Shown here piece by piece: positions 41,278-50,874 of a stretch of 64,000 nt of DNA; position 1 is the stretch's first letter, and each line of letters begins with the position of its first letter. Location: the NCBI GenBank assembly GCA_964429695.1, contig CAYSCS010000018.1, positions 19,330 through 83,329 of the forward strand, written 5' to 3'. The notes under the pieces were generated by a model. That model was not told the origin of the DNA. It did no database searches and saw only the letters and a list, made by a program, of their open reading frames with translations. This DNA comes from CAYSCS01 sp964429695 (GTDB taxonomy: Bacteria > Acidobacteriota > Aminicenantia > Aminicenantales > Aminicenantaceae). The translations under genes were made by a program, and so were the position numbers.

Positions 41278-42194
41278 AAGAAACTTATGAAGTGATCATC
41301 ATCGGTGCGGGACCTGCGGGTCTTGCGGCTGCTATCTATGCGGGGAGAGCCAGGCTGAAGACTTTGGTCATCGAGAAGGGGATTCCCGGCGGGCAGATTC
41401 TTCTCACCGATTGGGTGGAAAATTACCCCGGTTTTCCTGAAGGAGTGGCACCTCTCGAACTGATGGGAAATTTCAGAAAACAGGCAGAAAGATTCGGAGC
41501 GGGGATAATCCAGGATGAGGCAAAGGAGATTCAAAAACAGGACGAGTCATGGCTCATAAGGGGAAATGCAGGGGAATATAGAGCGAAAGCAGTAATCATC
41601 GCCACCGGCTCAGTGTATCGGAAGCTAGGGCTTGAAGCGGAAAAAAGGCTTACAGGAAGGGGGGTCTCCTACTGTGCAATTTGTGACGGAGCATTTTTTA
41701 AGGATAGAAAGGTTGCGGTTGTTGGGGGAGGGGACCATGCTCTTACTGAGGCACTTTTTTTAACCAAGTATTGTGGAAAAGTGTGGATCATCCACCGCAG
41801 AGATGAATTTAGGGCAGAAAAAATACTTCAAGAAAGAGTTTTAGTGAATCCGAAGATTGAAATAATCTGGGATTCAATCGTCGAAGAAATTAAAGGCGAA
41901 GAAAGAATTGAATCCCTTATCCTCAAGGATTTGAAGACTCAAGCACAAAAGGAATTAAAACTTGAAGGCCTTTTCATTTCCATCGGTATGGACCCGAATT
42001 CTGGCTTAGTGAGGGAGCTGGTTGAGCTCGATGAAGCAGGAAAGATAAAAGTTGGTCCTCGAATGACAACTTCTCAAGAAGGAATATTCGCCGCAGGTGA
42101 TGTGACTAATGCCTGTCCTCAGCAAATGGCCGCTGCCGTGGGAGCAGGAGTTTCTGCTGCTCTAAGTGTTAATGACTATCTGAGTTCCATCTAA
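41274..42194 (+). CDS. trxB: Thioredoxin reductase
   Basis: 306 aa. FAD-binding motif [19 protein letters not shown], redox-active [15 protein letters not shown] motif [17 protein letters not shown] (usual GGGxSA has an Asp-His here), and the C-terminal FAD motif [23 protein letters not shown]. It reduces thioredoxin with NAD(P)H. After the second glycine motif comes [13 protein letters not shown], giving the basic residues expected for NADPH. The start overlaps the thioredoxin stop by ATGA. The stop TAA shares bases with the lpxD stop on the other strand (CTAA). Confidence 0.92.
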   Translation: MKETYEVIIIGAGPAGLAAAIYAGRARLKTLVIEKGIPGGQILLTDWVENYPGFPEGVAPLELMGNFRKQAERFGAGIIQDEAKEIQKQDESWLIRGNAGEYRAKAVIIATGSVYRKLGLEAEKRLTGRGVSYCAICDGAFFKDRKVAVVGGGDHALTEALFLTKYCGKVWIIHRRDEFRAEKILQERVLVNPKIEIIWDSIVEEIKGEERIESLILKDLKTQAQKELKLEGLFISIGMDPNSGLVRELVELDEAGKIKVGPRMTTSQEGIFAAGDVTNACPQQMAAAVGAGVSAALSVNDYLSSI

Positions 42195-43249
42195 GCCAGC
42201 TTTTTCTCGAGCTCTTCTATTTTCTTCTTGAGAGACCTTACTTCTTTGATTAAATCATAGAGCTGAGGAAGGGAGGCCCAGACCTTTCTCCATTCCTTTA
42301 TTTCGAGATGAGGACTTCCGGCCACAAATGAATGGGGTGGGACATTCTTCGTTATTCCACTTTTGGCAGCTATAGACACATTCTCGCCTATCTTGATATG
42401 ATCCGCCACACCTACCTGTCCCCCCATTACCACATTCTTACCTACCTTTGTGCTTCCTGCAATCCCCACCTGCCCGGCAAGGATGGTGTTTTCACCGATT
42501 TCAACGTTATGAGCAATTTGAACCAGGTTATCTATTTTCGTTCCCTTTCTGATGACTGTCTCCTCCAGAGTTGCTCGATCTATGGTTGTGTTTGCTCCGA
42601 TTTCAACCTCATCTTCGATGACTACAGTTCCCTTTTGAGGAATCTTTACGTACTCTCCTTCTGCTGTCTTGATATATCCAAAGCCGTCAGAGCCAAGTAC
42701 AGCGCCATTATGGATGATGACCCTATTTCCTATTCTCACTCCTTCTCTAAGGGAAACAAATGAATGGATCAGAGCCTGTTTTCCGATTTTTACCCTGGGA
42801 TAGATACAAACAAGGGGAAAAACAACAGTCCCTTCTCCAATTTCGGTTTCTTCCCCAACATAGGTTAAGGCGCCAATCGAAACATCTTTTTCAATCTTGG
42901 CTGATTTAGACACGAAGGCTAAAGGGTGAATTCCTGGTTCAGGTTTATAGGGCTTCCAGAAAAAATCAACAATTTTAATGAAGGAAAGGTAAGGATTTTC
43001 AGATTTTATTACCGGAATTTTCTCATACTTTTGCTCTTTAGGTATGATAGCAGCCGTGGCCCTGCTTTCTTGGAGAAGAGGAAAGTATTTTTCGTTGGTG
43101 ACGAAGACAAGGTCTCCTTCTTTGGCTTTTTCAAGGCTTGAGACACCATAAATTTTTTTACTCCCATCGCCCTCATAAGGGCAAGAGAGGATTCGTGAGA
43201 TTTGCTCTACGGTTAAGTGGTTTTTAAAATTATCAAACTTTTTTCTCAT
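42191..43249 (-). CDS. lpxD: UDP-3-O-acylglucosamine N-acyltransferase
   Basis: 352 aa from the ATG at 43249; an ATG at 43261 is equally possible and neither has a clear ribosome site. N-terminal uridine-binding domain ([18 protein letters not shown]...[20 protein letters not shown]), then a left-handed beta-helix of hexapeptide repeats ([25 protein letters not shown]). Catalytic His in [15 protein letters not shown] short C-terminal helix ([19 protein letters not shown]) completes the trimer-type protein. It adds the N-linked acyl chain in lipid A synthesis in the cytoplasm. Its presence shows the organism makes LPS. The gene overlaps the end of the YihY-like gene. Confidence 0.92.
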   Translation of the reverse strand: MRKKFDNFKNHLTVEQISRILSCPYEGDGSKKIYGVSSLEKAKEGDLVFVTNEKYFPLLQESRATAAIIPKEQKYEKIPVIKSENPYLSFIKIVDFFWKPYKPEPGIHPLAFVSKSAKIEKDVSIGALTYVGEETEIGEGTVVFPLVCIYPRVKIGKQALIHSFVSLREGVRIGNRVIIHNGAVLGSDGFGYIKTAEGEYVKIPQKGTVVIEDEVEIGANTTIDRATLEETVIRKGTKIDNLVQIAHNVEIGENTILAGQVGIAGSTKVGKNVVMGGQVGVADHIKIGENVSIAAKSGITKNVPPHSFVAGSPHLEIKEWRKVWASLPQLYDLIKEVRSLKKKIEELEKKLA

Positions 43250-44105
43250 CGATTCTTTCATTAAGGATTGAAGCTAATTCCGCTCCCCAGAGAAGAATCA
43301 TCAGAGAGAAGGTCAGCCAGAGAAGAAAGAAGATGAGCGAAGTTATGGTTCCTTTAAGCACCCGAGAAAGGACCACTCCTATGGCCGAAAAGTGCGCCAC
43401 GTAGAAGGCAAAAAGCCTCTTGGAAAATTCCCAGAGAATTGTGCCAATTCCTGCTGCCATTGCGGCAGCCCGGGTATGAACCTTGACCTCGGGGATGAAT
43501 TTATAGATGGAAAAGAAAACGAGGAAGGTAAGCGAAAAGGGGATCAGGTACTGGATGAAGAAGTTGTCGACGAAGGAGACCACATCCGGGTTTATATAAT
43601 TGCGGACAATCACACTTTCTCTTACCGTTCGATGCACGGCAGTCCAGATGACGGTGATTACCAGAGAAATGAGCATGATGATTCCGATGAGAAACATGAT
43701 TGTATATTCTAAGAGTCTGTTGTAGAAAAAAGATTTCTGGTAGTTTGCCTTGAAGATAAAGTTAATGGCATAAATCAAGTTGGAAAAGAGGAAGCTTGCA
43801 GCCACGAGTGAACCCAGAAACCCGAACCAGCCCAGGCTTGTGATGTTTCGGGATAGAGAGCGAATTCTTTCGAAAAAATAAGGGTCTAATTTTCCAAAGA
43901 ATTCTTCTGAGAAGAGATTGAGGCTTCTGAATGCTATCTCAGAGCCTCCGCCCAGGATTTTGGTGGTGATGACGGCAAAGAGAGCTATGAGGGGGACGGC
44001 ACAGAGGAGAGCAAAATAAGAAATGGTGACAGCAAAGTTACCGCATTTATCTTCATTGAAGCGCTTTACGGATATTTTTAAGATCTCAAAGAGCGGAAAC
44101 TTCAT
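43233..44105 (-). CDS. YihY/BrkB-family inner membrane protein
   Basis: 290 aa with about six transmembrane segments (for example [99 protein letters not shown]). The order of segments and the motif [10 protein letters not shown] near the end match the YihY/virulence-factor-BrkB family (UPF0761). The family was once misnamed RNase BN; its true role is uncertain, possibly transport or envelope assembly. It starts 9 nt after the ATP synthase c-subunit gene and overlaps lpxD, so it belongs to the same transcript. Confidence 0.85.
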   Translation of the reverse strand: MKFPLFEILKISVKRFNEDKCGNFAVTISYFALLCAVPLIALFAVITTKILGGGSEIAFRSLNLFSEEFFGKLDPYFFERIRSLSRNITSLGWFGFLGSLVAASFLFSNLIYAINFIFKANYQKSFFYNRLLEYTIMFLIGIIMLISLVITVIWTAVHRTVRESVIVRNYINPDVVSFVDNFFIQYLIPFSLTFLVFFSIYKFIPEVKVHTRAAAMAAGIGTILWEFSKRLFAFYVAHFSAIGVVLSRVLKGTITSLIFFLLWLTFSLMILLWGAELASILNERIDEKKV

Positions 44106-44114
44106 CCGATTTTT

Positions 44115-44459
44115 TTAAGCGTATTTCCCCCACTGAATCATGAGGATGATGATGGCAATGAGAAGAGCGTAAATCACTAGAGTTTCAATCAAGACTAGGG
44201 CAAAGATGAGTGGGACGCGGATGTGAGGGCCTGAGCCTGGGTTCCTGGAAATCCCCTCGCAGGCGCTGCTGATAGCCTTTGCTTGAGAAAAAGCACCCGC
44301 GGCTGAGGCAAGGGTGATTATTGCTCCGCTAACGATTATCGATAATTTGAAGAGGGAGGCCCTATTTGAGTCCAATGATGTCTCCTGTGCCAGCAGTTCA
44401 GTGCTTGCCAGAACGGCAAAAATAAAGAAGAGAATTAAAAATTTTAGTTTTTTTCTCAT
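44115..44459 (-). CDS. atpE: ATP synthase subunit c, with N-terminal signal-like extension
   Basis: 114 aa, about 30 longer than usual because of a signal-peptide-like N-terminus (KFLILFFIFAVLASTELLA, probable cut before QETS). The mature hairpin has two helices with the polar loop SRNPGSG. The ion-binding carboxylate is Glu92. Gln59 lies exactly 13 residues before the loop Arg, as Gln32 does in the Na+-binding Ilyobacter c subunit, and Glu92-Thr93...Tyr97 parallels its Glu65-Ser66...Tyr70. The Thr67 equivalent is Leu. This favours Na+ (or mixed) coupling. AAAGGAGG is 4 nt before the ATG. It follows subunit a in the operon. Confidence 0.9.
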   Translation of the reverse strand: MRKKLKFLILFFIFAVLASTELLAQETSLDSNRASLFKLSIIVSGAIITLASAAGAFSQAKAISSACEGISRNPGSGPHIRVPLIFALVLIETLVIYALLIAIIILMIQWGKYA

Positions 44460-44477
44460 CTGTCCTCCTTTTAGAGA

Positions 44478-45224
44478 TTAATGTTCTTCTTCATGAGCTA
44501 TGGCTCCTGAGATATAGATACAGGCGAGAAGCACGAATACAAAGGCTTGGATGACTGAAGTAAAGATAGCAACCGCCATAAAGGGAAGTGGAAGGAAAAA
44601 AGGAAGAATCGAGGCAATGATCACGATGAGCAATTCCTCTGCAAAAATGTTGCCGAACAAACGCAGGGAAAGAGAGACGGGACGGGAAAAATGACTGATG
44701 ATTTCGATAGGTAGAAGGAGAGGGGCAAGAAAAGGAATGGGACCTGTGAATTGCTTGAGGTATTTAAGTAGTCCCTGGGATTTAATTCCCTGCCAGTGGT
44801 AATAGAAGAAGACCACCAGGGCACAGCCAGCGGTAACATTGAGCTTGCTTGTGGGAGACATAAACCCGGGCACGAGACCGAGAAGGTTGCAAACTAGGAT
44901 GAAAATACCTATGGTTGCGATTAGCGGCAAGTACTTCTTTCCTCTTTCTCCGATAGTGTCTATGAGGAGTCCTTCAAAAATTTCGATGATGAGCTCAAGA
45001 GCACTCTGGAGTTTTGAAGGCACAAGTCTTAATCTTCTTACGCATAATCCAAAAAAGAGGATGAGGAAGAAAACAACGATGATTACCATCACCACATGGT
45101 CAGGGAAGAGTTTTTCAGGATTCTGAATTTCTATCCCCACCAAACCGAGCAAATAGGAGAGAGGCTTGCCGAAGAGTTTGTTGAAGAAGCGAACAATAAA
45201 CAGACTGTGTTCTAGTTCTTCCAT
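44478..45224 (-). CDS. atpB: ATP synthase subunit a
   Basis: 248 aa. Five or six transmembrane helices. The essential stator arginine is Arg188 in SLSLRLFGNIFAEELL, and the earlier polar motif NLLGLVPGFMSPTSKLN is also conserved. It forms the ion half-channels against the c-ring in the inner membrane. The gene overlaps the 3' end of the AtpI-like gene by 13 nt, with AAAGGAAAAG as ribosome site, and is followed 18 nt later by the c-subunit gene. Genes for b, delta and the F1 subunits are not in the window. Confidence 0.93.
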   Translation of the reverse strand: MEELEHSLFIVRFFNKLFGKPLSYLLGLVGIEIQNPEKLFPDHVVMVIIVVFFLILFFGLCVRRLRLVPSKLQSALELIIEIFEGLLIDTIGERGKKYLPLIATIGIFILVCNLLGLVPGFMSPTSKLNVTAGCALVVFFYYHWQGIKSQGLLKYLKQFTGPIPFLAPLLLPIEIISHFSRPVSLSLRLFGNIFAEELLIVIIASILPFFLPLPFMAVAIFTSVIQAFVFVLLACIYISGAIAHEEEH

Positions 45225-45604
45225 TCTTTTCCTTTGAAAGCGGCTACTAAAGTTTCAAGAAAGATAACCAAGATAATGATTGAAAAGCCAGCTATAAAAG
45301 CAATTATTTTTTTTGAAAAGAAAAAGATTATAATGAAAAAAATAGTAAGAATCAACACAAGGCGGATGAGGTAAAAAATCAAGGTAGATTTGAGGGCCTT
45401 TTTCTTCTCACCCATGAGGAGCTTAGAAAGAGACCGATTGAGCCAGAAGAAGCTTAAGGCAGAGAAAGCTCCACCCGAAAAGATGAAGAGAGAAGAAAGG
45501 GCATCAAAAAAGGCTAGGCTTGCAAGAGAAACAAAAAAAGAGATGAGGATGATTTCAAGAGGTATTCTTCTCAGGATTTTCTCTTCGATTCCTATGGCCT
45601 TCAT
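45212..45604 (-). CDS. AtpI-like (ATP synthase subunit I) membrane protein
   Basis: 130 aa with four predicted membrane helices (IILISFFVSLASLAFFDAL, IFSGGAFSALSFFWLN, LIFYLIRLVLILTIFFIIIF, IIAFIAGFSIIILVIFLE). Length, helix spacing and position directly before subunit a identify an AtpI/subunit-I-type protein. Such proteins assist c-ring assembly or Mg2+ supply and are poorly conserved in sequence. It overlaps atpB. The ribosome site is weak (AGAAAAG). Confidence 0.7.
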   Translation of the reverse strand: MKAIGIEEKILRRIPLEIILISFFVSLASLAFFDALSSLFIFSGGAFSALSFFWLNRSLSKLLMGEKKKALKSTLIFYLIRLVLILTIFFIIIFFFSKKIIAFIAGFSIIILVIFLETLVAAFKGKEWKN

Positions 45605-45640
45605 TTTTTATCTTTTCTCTGCCTCTCTTTTTTTCTAAAA

Positions 45641-45862
45641 TCAAAGCTCTTTCTGTCTTATGATTCCTCTTATCAGACTATAAAATCCAGAAAAAATTCC
45701 GAGAACTGTAAAGACTAAGAGGAGCCAGGGCTGAGTTCGGAAGAGCTTATCCAGGTAATAGCCGATGAATAGTCCTACTGCAATTGAGGAGGGCAACATA
45801 AGGACGAGGGAACTGAGTTCGGCAACCCTTTTAAAATCGATCTTAGAAAAGAACTTATTCAT
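45641..45862 (-). CDS. AtpZ-like small membrane protein, first gene of the Fo operon
   Basis: 73 aa with two transmembrane helices (LSSLVLMLPSSIAVGLFIGYYLD and LLLVFTVLGIFSGFYSLIRGI). The motif GLFIGYYLDKLFRTQPWL is typical of the AtpZ/'ATP synthase gene 1' family that precedes atpI in many operons. No Shine-Dalgarno precedes the ATG. A TATGAT (-10-like) lies just 10 nt upstream on the minus strand (45878-45873), so the transcript may be nearly leaderless; a -35 is not evident. It is divergent from lptD. Confidence 0.75.
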   Translation of the reverse strand: MNKFFSKIDFKRVAELSSLVLMLPSSIAVGLFIGYYLDKLFRTQPWLLLVFTVLGIFSGFYSLIRGIIRQKEL

Positions 45863-45987
45863 AATTTATTTTATCATACCATATCTTTGACCTTTAAACA
45901 TATACAACTCTAGAATGACTCAAATTCTATCTTAAAGCCTTCGAACCATTCAAGAAGGTAAACTGCTATTGATTAGAGGTGGAGGTT

Positions 45988-48141
45988 ATGATAAATTTTT
46001 CTAAATTGAAAAAAATAATTTTTTATTTTTCTCTTTTTCTTTCTCTAGGGACTTGTTTATTTTGCCTTCAAGAGGAGAACCAGATTTCTGAAGAAGTGAA
46101 GATTATTGCCGCTCATAGTGAGAGGGTAGAAAAGAGGATTGTGGCCTCCGGGAATGTGGAAGTCATTTACAAAAATATAAAGCTTCTTGCAGACAGGATT
46201 GAGCTTGATACAGAGAGCAAAGATGTCTTTGCCAGTGGTAACGTTGTTCTTCAGACACCGGATGAGGTGATTAGTGCAGAAGAAATAAGGTTCAACCTCC
46301 ATTCTTCTGAGGGGGAGCTGAGAAAAGTTTTCGGGATGATTCAACCAACCATCTTTTATGAAGCCGATAACATAGAGAGAAAAGAGCAAGACTTGTACCG
46401 CTTTGAGAAGGCAAGGATTACTTCCTGCACTCAACCTGTGCCTCGCTGGGATTTTTCCTGTTCCAGGGCTGATTTCAAGAAGGATAAGTATATAGAGATG
46501 TGGGGTATGCTCTTGAGGATAAAAGGTATTCCCGTCTTTTATTTTCCTTACTTGAAATATCCTTTGGATAAAGAAAGGTCAACTGGATTCCTGATGCCTC
46601 AAATCGGCCACTCAGGGCCAAAAGGTTTCTTCATCTCCCAAAGTTTCTACTGGGCGCTGAAGAGAAACATGGATGCAACGCTGAATGTGGATTTTTATTC
46701 TGCCCGAGGCATCGGGGGCGGGCTTGAGTACAGATACCTTTTTTCTGAAGGTACAGGAGGAGAGCTTAACCTCTACTATTTTGACTTCAGGAAAAATGTG
46801 GAGAGTAATGAACCTCAAAGTGCCTACATAATTCGTCTCAATCACAATCATCCCCTGCCCTATAATTTTAATCTTGTTGCCAAAGTTGACTATCAGAGCT
46901 CCTATGATTTTTTAAGAGAATTCGATAATAATTTTAAGAGAGCTGTTATTTCTAACAGAAACTCTCAAGTTTATCTCTCAAGGTCATGGTCCTCTTTTAA
47001 TCTTAACCTCAGAGTCTCAAGGTTTGAAACTTATTTTTCGCAGAGGGATGGCTCTATCATAAAGAACAATTTCCCTGAGGCCTCATTCTCCAGTTCAAAA
47101 ATAAAATTGTTTTCACCTCTATTTTTTTCCTTTACTTCTAATTTTACTCGCTGGGAATATGGGTGGGATACTGATTATGAGGCTGGAAGCCAGAAGAAAT
47201 CGCAGAGCCTCACCTTTAATCCTTGTCTTAGTTTCCCCCTAACTTCGATTCCCTGGTTGACTATAAATTCTTCCCTTTCAGCAAGATTTGCCTATTATTT
47301 CCAGAGTTATGCTCCGGGGACAAAGACAGTTGTGGATGAACATCTCTTCACCAATAATTATGTTTTTGACGTTGAATTCATCGGCCCTGTTTTCTATAAA
47401 ATATTCTATGATTCCTTGAACGAACCGAAACTGAAGCACATCATAGAGCCAACCTTTTCCTATAAATATGAAAGCCCTCTGGAGTCGTCTCAAAGGATAA
47501 TTACCGCTGGTTATCTTTCGCGAAATCATTACCTCCGTTACGGTCTCACCAATCGCATCATCATCAAGGAAGATAATATGCCCCGGGAGATATTTACCTT
47601 GGGATTTTCTCAAAATTTCTATCTTCTTCCCGAAGAAGGTCCCTTGAGCCGTTATCGAGTGGATGGAAAAATACCTGAATTTTCAGACCTCTCGGCCTAT
47701 CTTCGTTTTTATCCCCTAAAAAATTATAGCCTTGATTTCACCGCAAATTTCAATCCTTACTACAGAACATTTTCAAGTCTGCGTCTGGGAGCGAATCTTG
47801 GTTCTCCCTTGGACAATACGTTTCTGAGGGTGAACTGGTACAAGAGCATAAATCCGTATCAAAAGATGTCAGTCTGGAATCGGCATCAGGTAGGACTATA
47901 CGCAGGCCTGAAAATTCCTCAGCTTTCGACTGAAACCCAGGCTGAGATTGATTTCAACATCCAGGAAAGGAAGATGCTTTATTCGGCTTTCATGTTCATC
48001 TACCATTACCAGTGCCTTGATTTCAGGGTGGACCTCAAGATATTCTATTTCCGCGAAAGACCGGAGACACAATTTCGGGTATCAATAGGCCTGGGCAATA
48101 TCGGAAAGACTACAGATTTTTTAGGAGGAATTGGGTTTTAA
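45988..48141 (+). CDS. lptD: LPS-assembly outer membrane protein LptD (OstA)
   Basis: 717 aa. Signal peptide residues 1-25 (IIFYFSLFLSLGTCLFCLQ), with cysteines that could also suggest lipidation. The N-terminal OstA/LptA-like beta-jellyroll (IIAAHSERVEKRIVASGNVEVIYKNIKLLADRIELD...NVVLQTPDEVISAEEIRF) carries LPS across the periplasm. The rest is a large aromatic-rich beta-barrel with the conserved LptD start RWDFSCSRADF, KGIPVFYFPYLKYPL and RSTGFLMPQIG. It inserts LPS into the outer leaflet and needs LptE. I start at ATG 45988, after AGAGGTGGAGG, rather than a GTG 9 nt earlier. It is divergent from the ATP synthase operon. Confidence 0.9.
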   Translation: MINFSKLKKIIFYFSLFLSLGTCLFCLQEENQISEEVKIIAAHSERVEKRIVASGNVEVIYKNIKLLADRIELDTESKDVFASGNVVLQTPDEVISAEEIRFNLHSSEGELRKVFGMIQPTIFYEADNIERKEQDLYRFEKARITSCTQPVPRWDFSCSRADFKKDKYIEMWGMLLRIKGIPVFYFPYLKYPLDKERSTGFLMPQIGHSGPKGFFISQSFYWALKRNMDATLNVDFYSARGIGGGLEYRYLFSEGTGGELNLYYFDFRKNVESNEPQSAYIIRLNHNHPLPYNFNLVAKVDYQSSYDFLREFDNNFKRAVISNRNSQVYLSRSWSSFNLNLRVSRFETYFSQRDGSIIKNNFPEASFSSSKIKLFSPLFFSFTSNFTRWEYGWDTDYEAGSQKKSQSLTFNPCLSFPLTSIPWLTINSSLSARFAYYFQSYAPGTKTVVDEHLFTNNYVFDVEFIGPVFYKIFYDSLNEPKLKHIIEPTFSYKYESPLESSQRIITAGYLSRNHYLRYGLTNRIIIKEDNMPREIFTLGFSQNFYLLPEEGPLSRYRVDGKIPEFSDLSAYLRFYPLKNYSLDFTANFNPYYRTFSSLRLGANLGSPLDNTFLRVNWYKSINPYQKMSVWNRHQVGLYAGLKIPQLSTETQAEIDFNIQERKMLYSAFMFIYHYQCLDFRVDLKIFYFRERPETQFRVSIGLGNIGKTTDFLGGIGF

Positions 48142-48142
48142 G

Positions 48143-49216
48143 ATGACAAGATTAAAGGGATTGATTTTAAGCGGGGGAAAAGGGACAAGGCTTCGTCCGC
48201 TTACCTTCACGCAGGCAAAACAGCTTGTCCCTGTGGCCAACAAACCTGTTCTCTTCTATGGCATCGAGGCGTTGAAGGAAGCTGGGGTTGAGGAGATTGG
48301 GATTGTGGTCGGGGAGACGAAGAAAGAAATAATTGATGCCGTTGGGGATGGAAGTCGCTGGGGAGTGCGAATTTCTTATATAGAGCAGGAAGCACCGCTC
48401 GGATTGGCTCATGCAGTGATGATTGCGGAAGACTTTCTGGGGAAGGATTCTTTCGTGATGTATCTTGGAGATAACATCCTCAAGAGTGGGATTAAATCCT
48501 TGGTGAAAGAATTTAAGGAGAAAAAACCAAACTCCTTGATTCTTCTTACAAAAGTTCCCAATGCCCAAATGTTTGGTGTGGCTGAGCTGAAGGATGGGAA
48601 AGTAGTCAGGCTAGTGGAAAAACCGAAGCACCCCCGAAGCAACCTTGCTCTTGTGGGTGTTTATATGTTTGATTGCCACATCTTTGAGGCAGTTAAAGCC
48701 ATAAAACCTTCCTGGAGGAACGAGTTAGAAATTACGGATGCCATCCAGTACCTTGTTGACCATGGTTACGAAGTTCATCCTCACCTCGTCACAGGCTGGT
48801 GGAAGGACACGGGCAAGATAGAGGACCTTCTTGAGGCAAATCGATTGATTCTGGAAGGAATAACAGGTTTATCTGAGGGTTACGTAGATGAGGCTTCCCG
48901 AATAAATGGGCAGGTTATTCTTGAGGCTGGAACGGTGGTCAAAAACAGCATCATTCGCGGTCCTGCTATAATCGGGGCAGAAACAGAGATTTTAGATTCC
49001 TATATCGGTCCTTTCACCTCCATCCAGAGAAGATGCAGAATCGTCCGCACTGAAATAGAACACAGCATCGTGATGGAAGGGAGCGAGATTTGCGATGTGG
49101 GAAGCCGGATAGATGAAAGCCTCATCGGAAGAGAGGTGAAAATATATAAGTGCCCACCTCGGCCCTCTGTGTATAGATTCATGGTGGGCGATAAGAGCGA
49201 GATAGGAATAAAATAA
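48143..49216 (+). CDS. Glucose-1-phosphate thymidylyltransferase, long form
   Basis: 357 aa. Nucleotidyltransferase domain ~1-240 with GLILSGGKGTRLRPLTFTQAKQLVPVANKPVL, YLGDNILKSG, and WWKDTGKIEDLLEANRL. A C-terminal left-handed beta-helix of ~100 residues (VKNSIIRGPAIIGAETEILDSYIGPFTSI) marks the 'RmlA-long' subgroup. It makes dTDP-glucose, or another NDP-sugar, from glucose-1-phosphate. The ATG at 48143 is 1 nt after the lptD stop; a TTG at 48131 closer to AGGAGG is a less likely start. It heads the dTDP-sugar genes and is coupled to lptD. Confidence 0.85.
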   Translation: MTRLKGLILSGGKGTRLRPLTFTQAKQLVPVANKPVLFYGIEALKEAGVEEIGIVVGETKKEIIDAVGDGSRWGVRISYIEQEAPLGLAHAVMIAEDFLGKDSFVMYLGDNILKSGIKSLVKEFKEKKPNSLILLTKVPNAQMFGVAELKDGKVVRLVEKPKHPRSNLALVGVYMFDCHIFEAVKAIKPSWRNELEITDAIQYLVDHGYEVHPHLVTGWWKDTGKIEDLLEANRLILEGITGLSEGYVDEASRINGQVILEAGTVVKNSIIRGPAIIGAETEILDSYIGPFTSIQRRCRIVRTEIEHSIVMEGSEICDVGSRIDESLIGREVKIYKCPPRPSVYRFMVGDKSEIGIK

Positions 49217-49243
49217 GAAGAGAACTTGTTTGAGGAGGGTGCC

Positions 49244-49699
49244 ATGATAGATGGAGTGAAGACAAAAAAGCTTAGAGTCATTCCTGATGAGAGGGGAAGA
49301 GTGATGGAGATTCTTCGCAATGACGATAAGCTTTTCTCAAAATTTGGTCAGGTTTATATGACCACAACCTATCCTGGAGTGGTGAAGGCCTGGCACAAGC
49401 ACGAAAAACAGACAGATAATGTGGCCTGTGTTCAGGGGATGATAAAGCTTGCGCTTTATGACCCTCGGGAAGATTCTCCAACCTATGGAGAAATTAACCA
49501 GTTTTATATAGGAATTTACAATCCTGAATTGATTCAGATACCCGCTGGAGTCTATCATGGCTGGATGTGCGTGAGTAATGAGGAGGCAATCATCGTTAAT
49601 GTTCCCACCGAAGCCTATAACCATGAAGCTCCTGATGAGCAGCGTCTCGACCCCCATCTAAACGACATCCCTTACGACTGGAGTAGAAAGGATGGCTGA
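49244..49699 (+). CDS. RmlC-like cupin (dTDP-4-dehydrorhamnose 3,5-epimerase family)
   Basis: 151 aa, shorter than true RmlC (~180). The double-stranded beta-helix carries VIPDERGRVMEILRNDD, KAWHKHEKQTDNVACVQGMIKLALYDPREDSPTYG and IQIPAGVYHGW. The HKH and the YDPREDSPTYG segments are those of the epimerase family. The smaller size leaves room for a monofunctional 3-epimerase, 5-epimerase or a ketoisomerase. GGAGGG is 5 nt before the ATG at 49244. Its stop overlaps the start of the dehydratase gene, so both work on the same dTDP-4-keto-6-deoxy sugar. Confidence 0.8.
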   Translation: MIDGVKTKKLRVIPDERGRVMEILRNDDKLFSKFGQVYMTTTYPGVVKAWHKHEKQTDNVACVQGMIKLALYDPREDSPTYGEINQFYIGIYNPELIQIPAGVYHGWMCVSNEEAIIVNVPTEAYNHEAPDEQRLDPHLNDIPYDWSRKDG

Positions 49700-50732
49700 A
49701 GAAAGAAGATTAGACGGCTTGACTCTGCTTATCACTGGCGGGGCAGGCTTCATAGGTAGTAACTTCATCCGCTACATGCTTAATAAATATCCTAACCTTA
49801 AAGTAATCAATCTGGATAAACTGACTTATGCTGGCAATTTGGAGAATCTAAGAGACATTGAAGGTGATCCTCGATATGAATTTATTAAGGGAGATATTCG
49901 AGATAAAGAGCTGGTGAATAAGCTCCTGGAGAGAGTAGAAGGTGTGGTCCATTTTGCAGCCGAAACCCACGTAGATCGCTCCATCCTCGATGCGGGAGAA
50001 TTTGTCCTTACAGATGTCTATGGAACCTATGTTCTCCTGGAGGGATTGAGGAGGAAGGGTTCTCAGGTGCACTTTTTCATCCATATTTCTACTGATGAAA
50101 TCTACGGAAGTCTCGCAGAGGGATACTTCAGCGAGGATTCTCCTCTTAATCCTTCCTCACCATATGCGGCAAGCAAGGCGGGAGCAGACAGGATGGCGTA
50201 TGCTTACTTCAAAACTTTTAATCTACCCATCATCATCATCCGACCTAGCAATAATTTCGGACCCTATCAATATCCAGAAAAATTCATCCCCCTTTTCGTG
50301 ACCAACGCCTTAGAAGATGTCTCTCTCCCTCTCTATGGAGATGGAAGAAATGTCCGCGATTGGGTGTATGTGGAAGACAACTGTAGGGCAATAGAAGTGG
50401 TGATGAAAAAGGGAGGATTCGGGGAGGCATACAATGTAGGGGCAAACAATGAGGTGGAGAACATAGTCTTAGCCCAGATGATTGTTGATTTCCTTCAGAA
50501 ACCGAGAAGCTTGATTAAACTTGTTCCCGATCGTTTGGGGCATGACCGAAGATATGCCCTTGATTGGAGTAAGATAAAGTCTCTTGGGTGGCAGCCAGAG
50601 ACGAATTTCAGCGAGGCTCTGGAGAAGACAATAAGCTGGTACAAGCAGAATAGGAAATGGTGGAAAGATATAAGAGAGAAGAGCAGGGAATATCAGAGAT
50701 TTTACGCCGAATGGTACAGAAACCGAAGATGA
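49692..50732 (+). CDS. rfbB: dTDP-glucose 4,6-dehydratase
   Basis: 346 aa, extended short-chain dehydrogenase. NAD motif LLITGGAGFIGSNFIRYML; LDKLTYAGNLENL and FAAETHVDRSI are hallmark RmlB sequences. Catalytic Thr-Asp-Glu in STDEIYGSL and the YxxxK pair in SPYAASKAGAD. IIRPSNNFGPYQYPEKFIPLF and GDGRNVRDWVYVEDNCRAI complete the family pattern. It converts dTDP-glucose to dTDP-4-keto-6-deoxyglucose. The ATG overlaps the cupin gene by 8 nt. No rmlD lies next to it. Confidence 0.92.
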   Translation: MAEERRLDGLTLLITGGAGFIGSNFIRYMLNKYPNLKVINLDKLTYAGNLENLRDIEGDPRYEFIKGDIRDKELVNKLLERVEGVVHFAAETHVDRSILDAGEFVLTDVYGTYVLLEGLRRKGSQVHFFIHISTDEIYGSLAEGYFSEDSPLNPSSPYAASKAGADRMAYAYFKTFNLPIIIIRPSNNFGPYQYPEKFIPLFVTNALEDVSLPLYGDGRNVRDWVYVEDNCRAIEVVMKKGGFGEAYNVGANNEVENIVLAQMIVDFLQKPRSLIKLVPDRLGHDRRYALDWSKIKSLGWQPETNFSEALEKTISWYKQNRKWWKDIREKSREYQRFYAEWYRNRR

Positions 50733-50874
50733 GGATTGATTCCTTATCGCTTTATTTCTTTAAGCTCTTAGTTTTCATAAACATGGAATGTTAATCTTAA
50801 AAAAAGAGAGAGGAAAGCTAAAAAATTTTGCTTGAAGTTTCTCTTTCTCTGAGAATGATTCAACCTGAGGAGGG

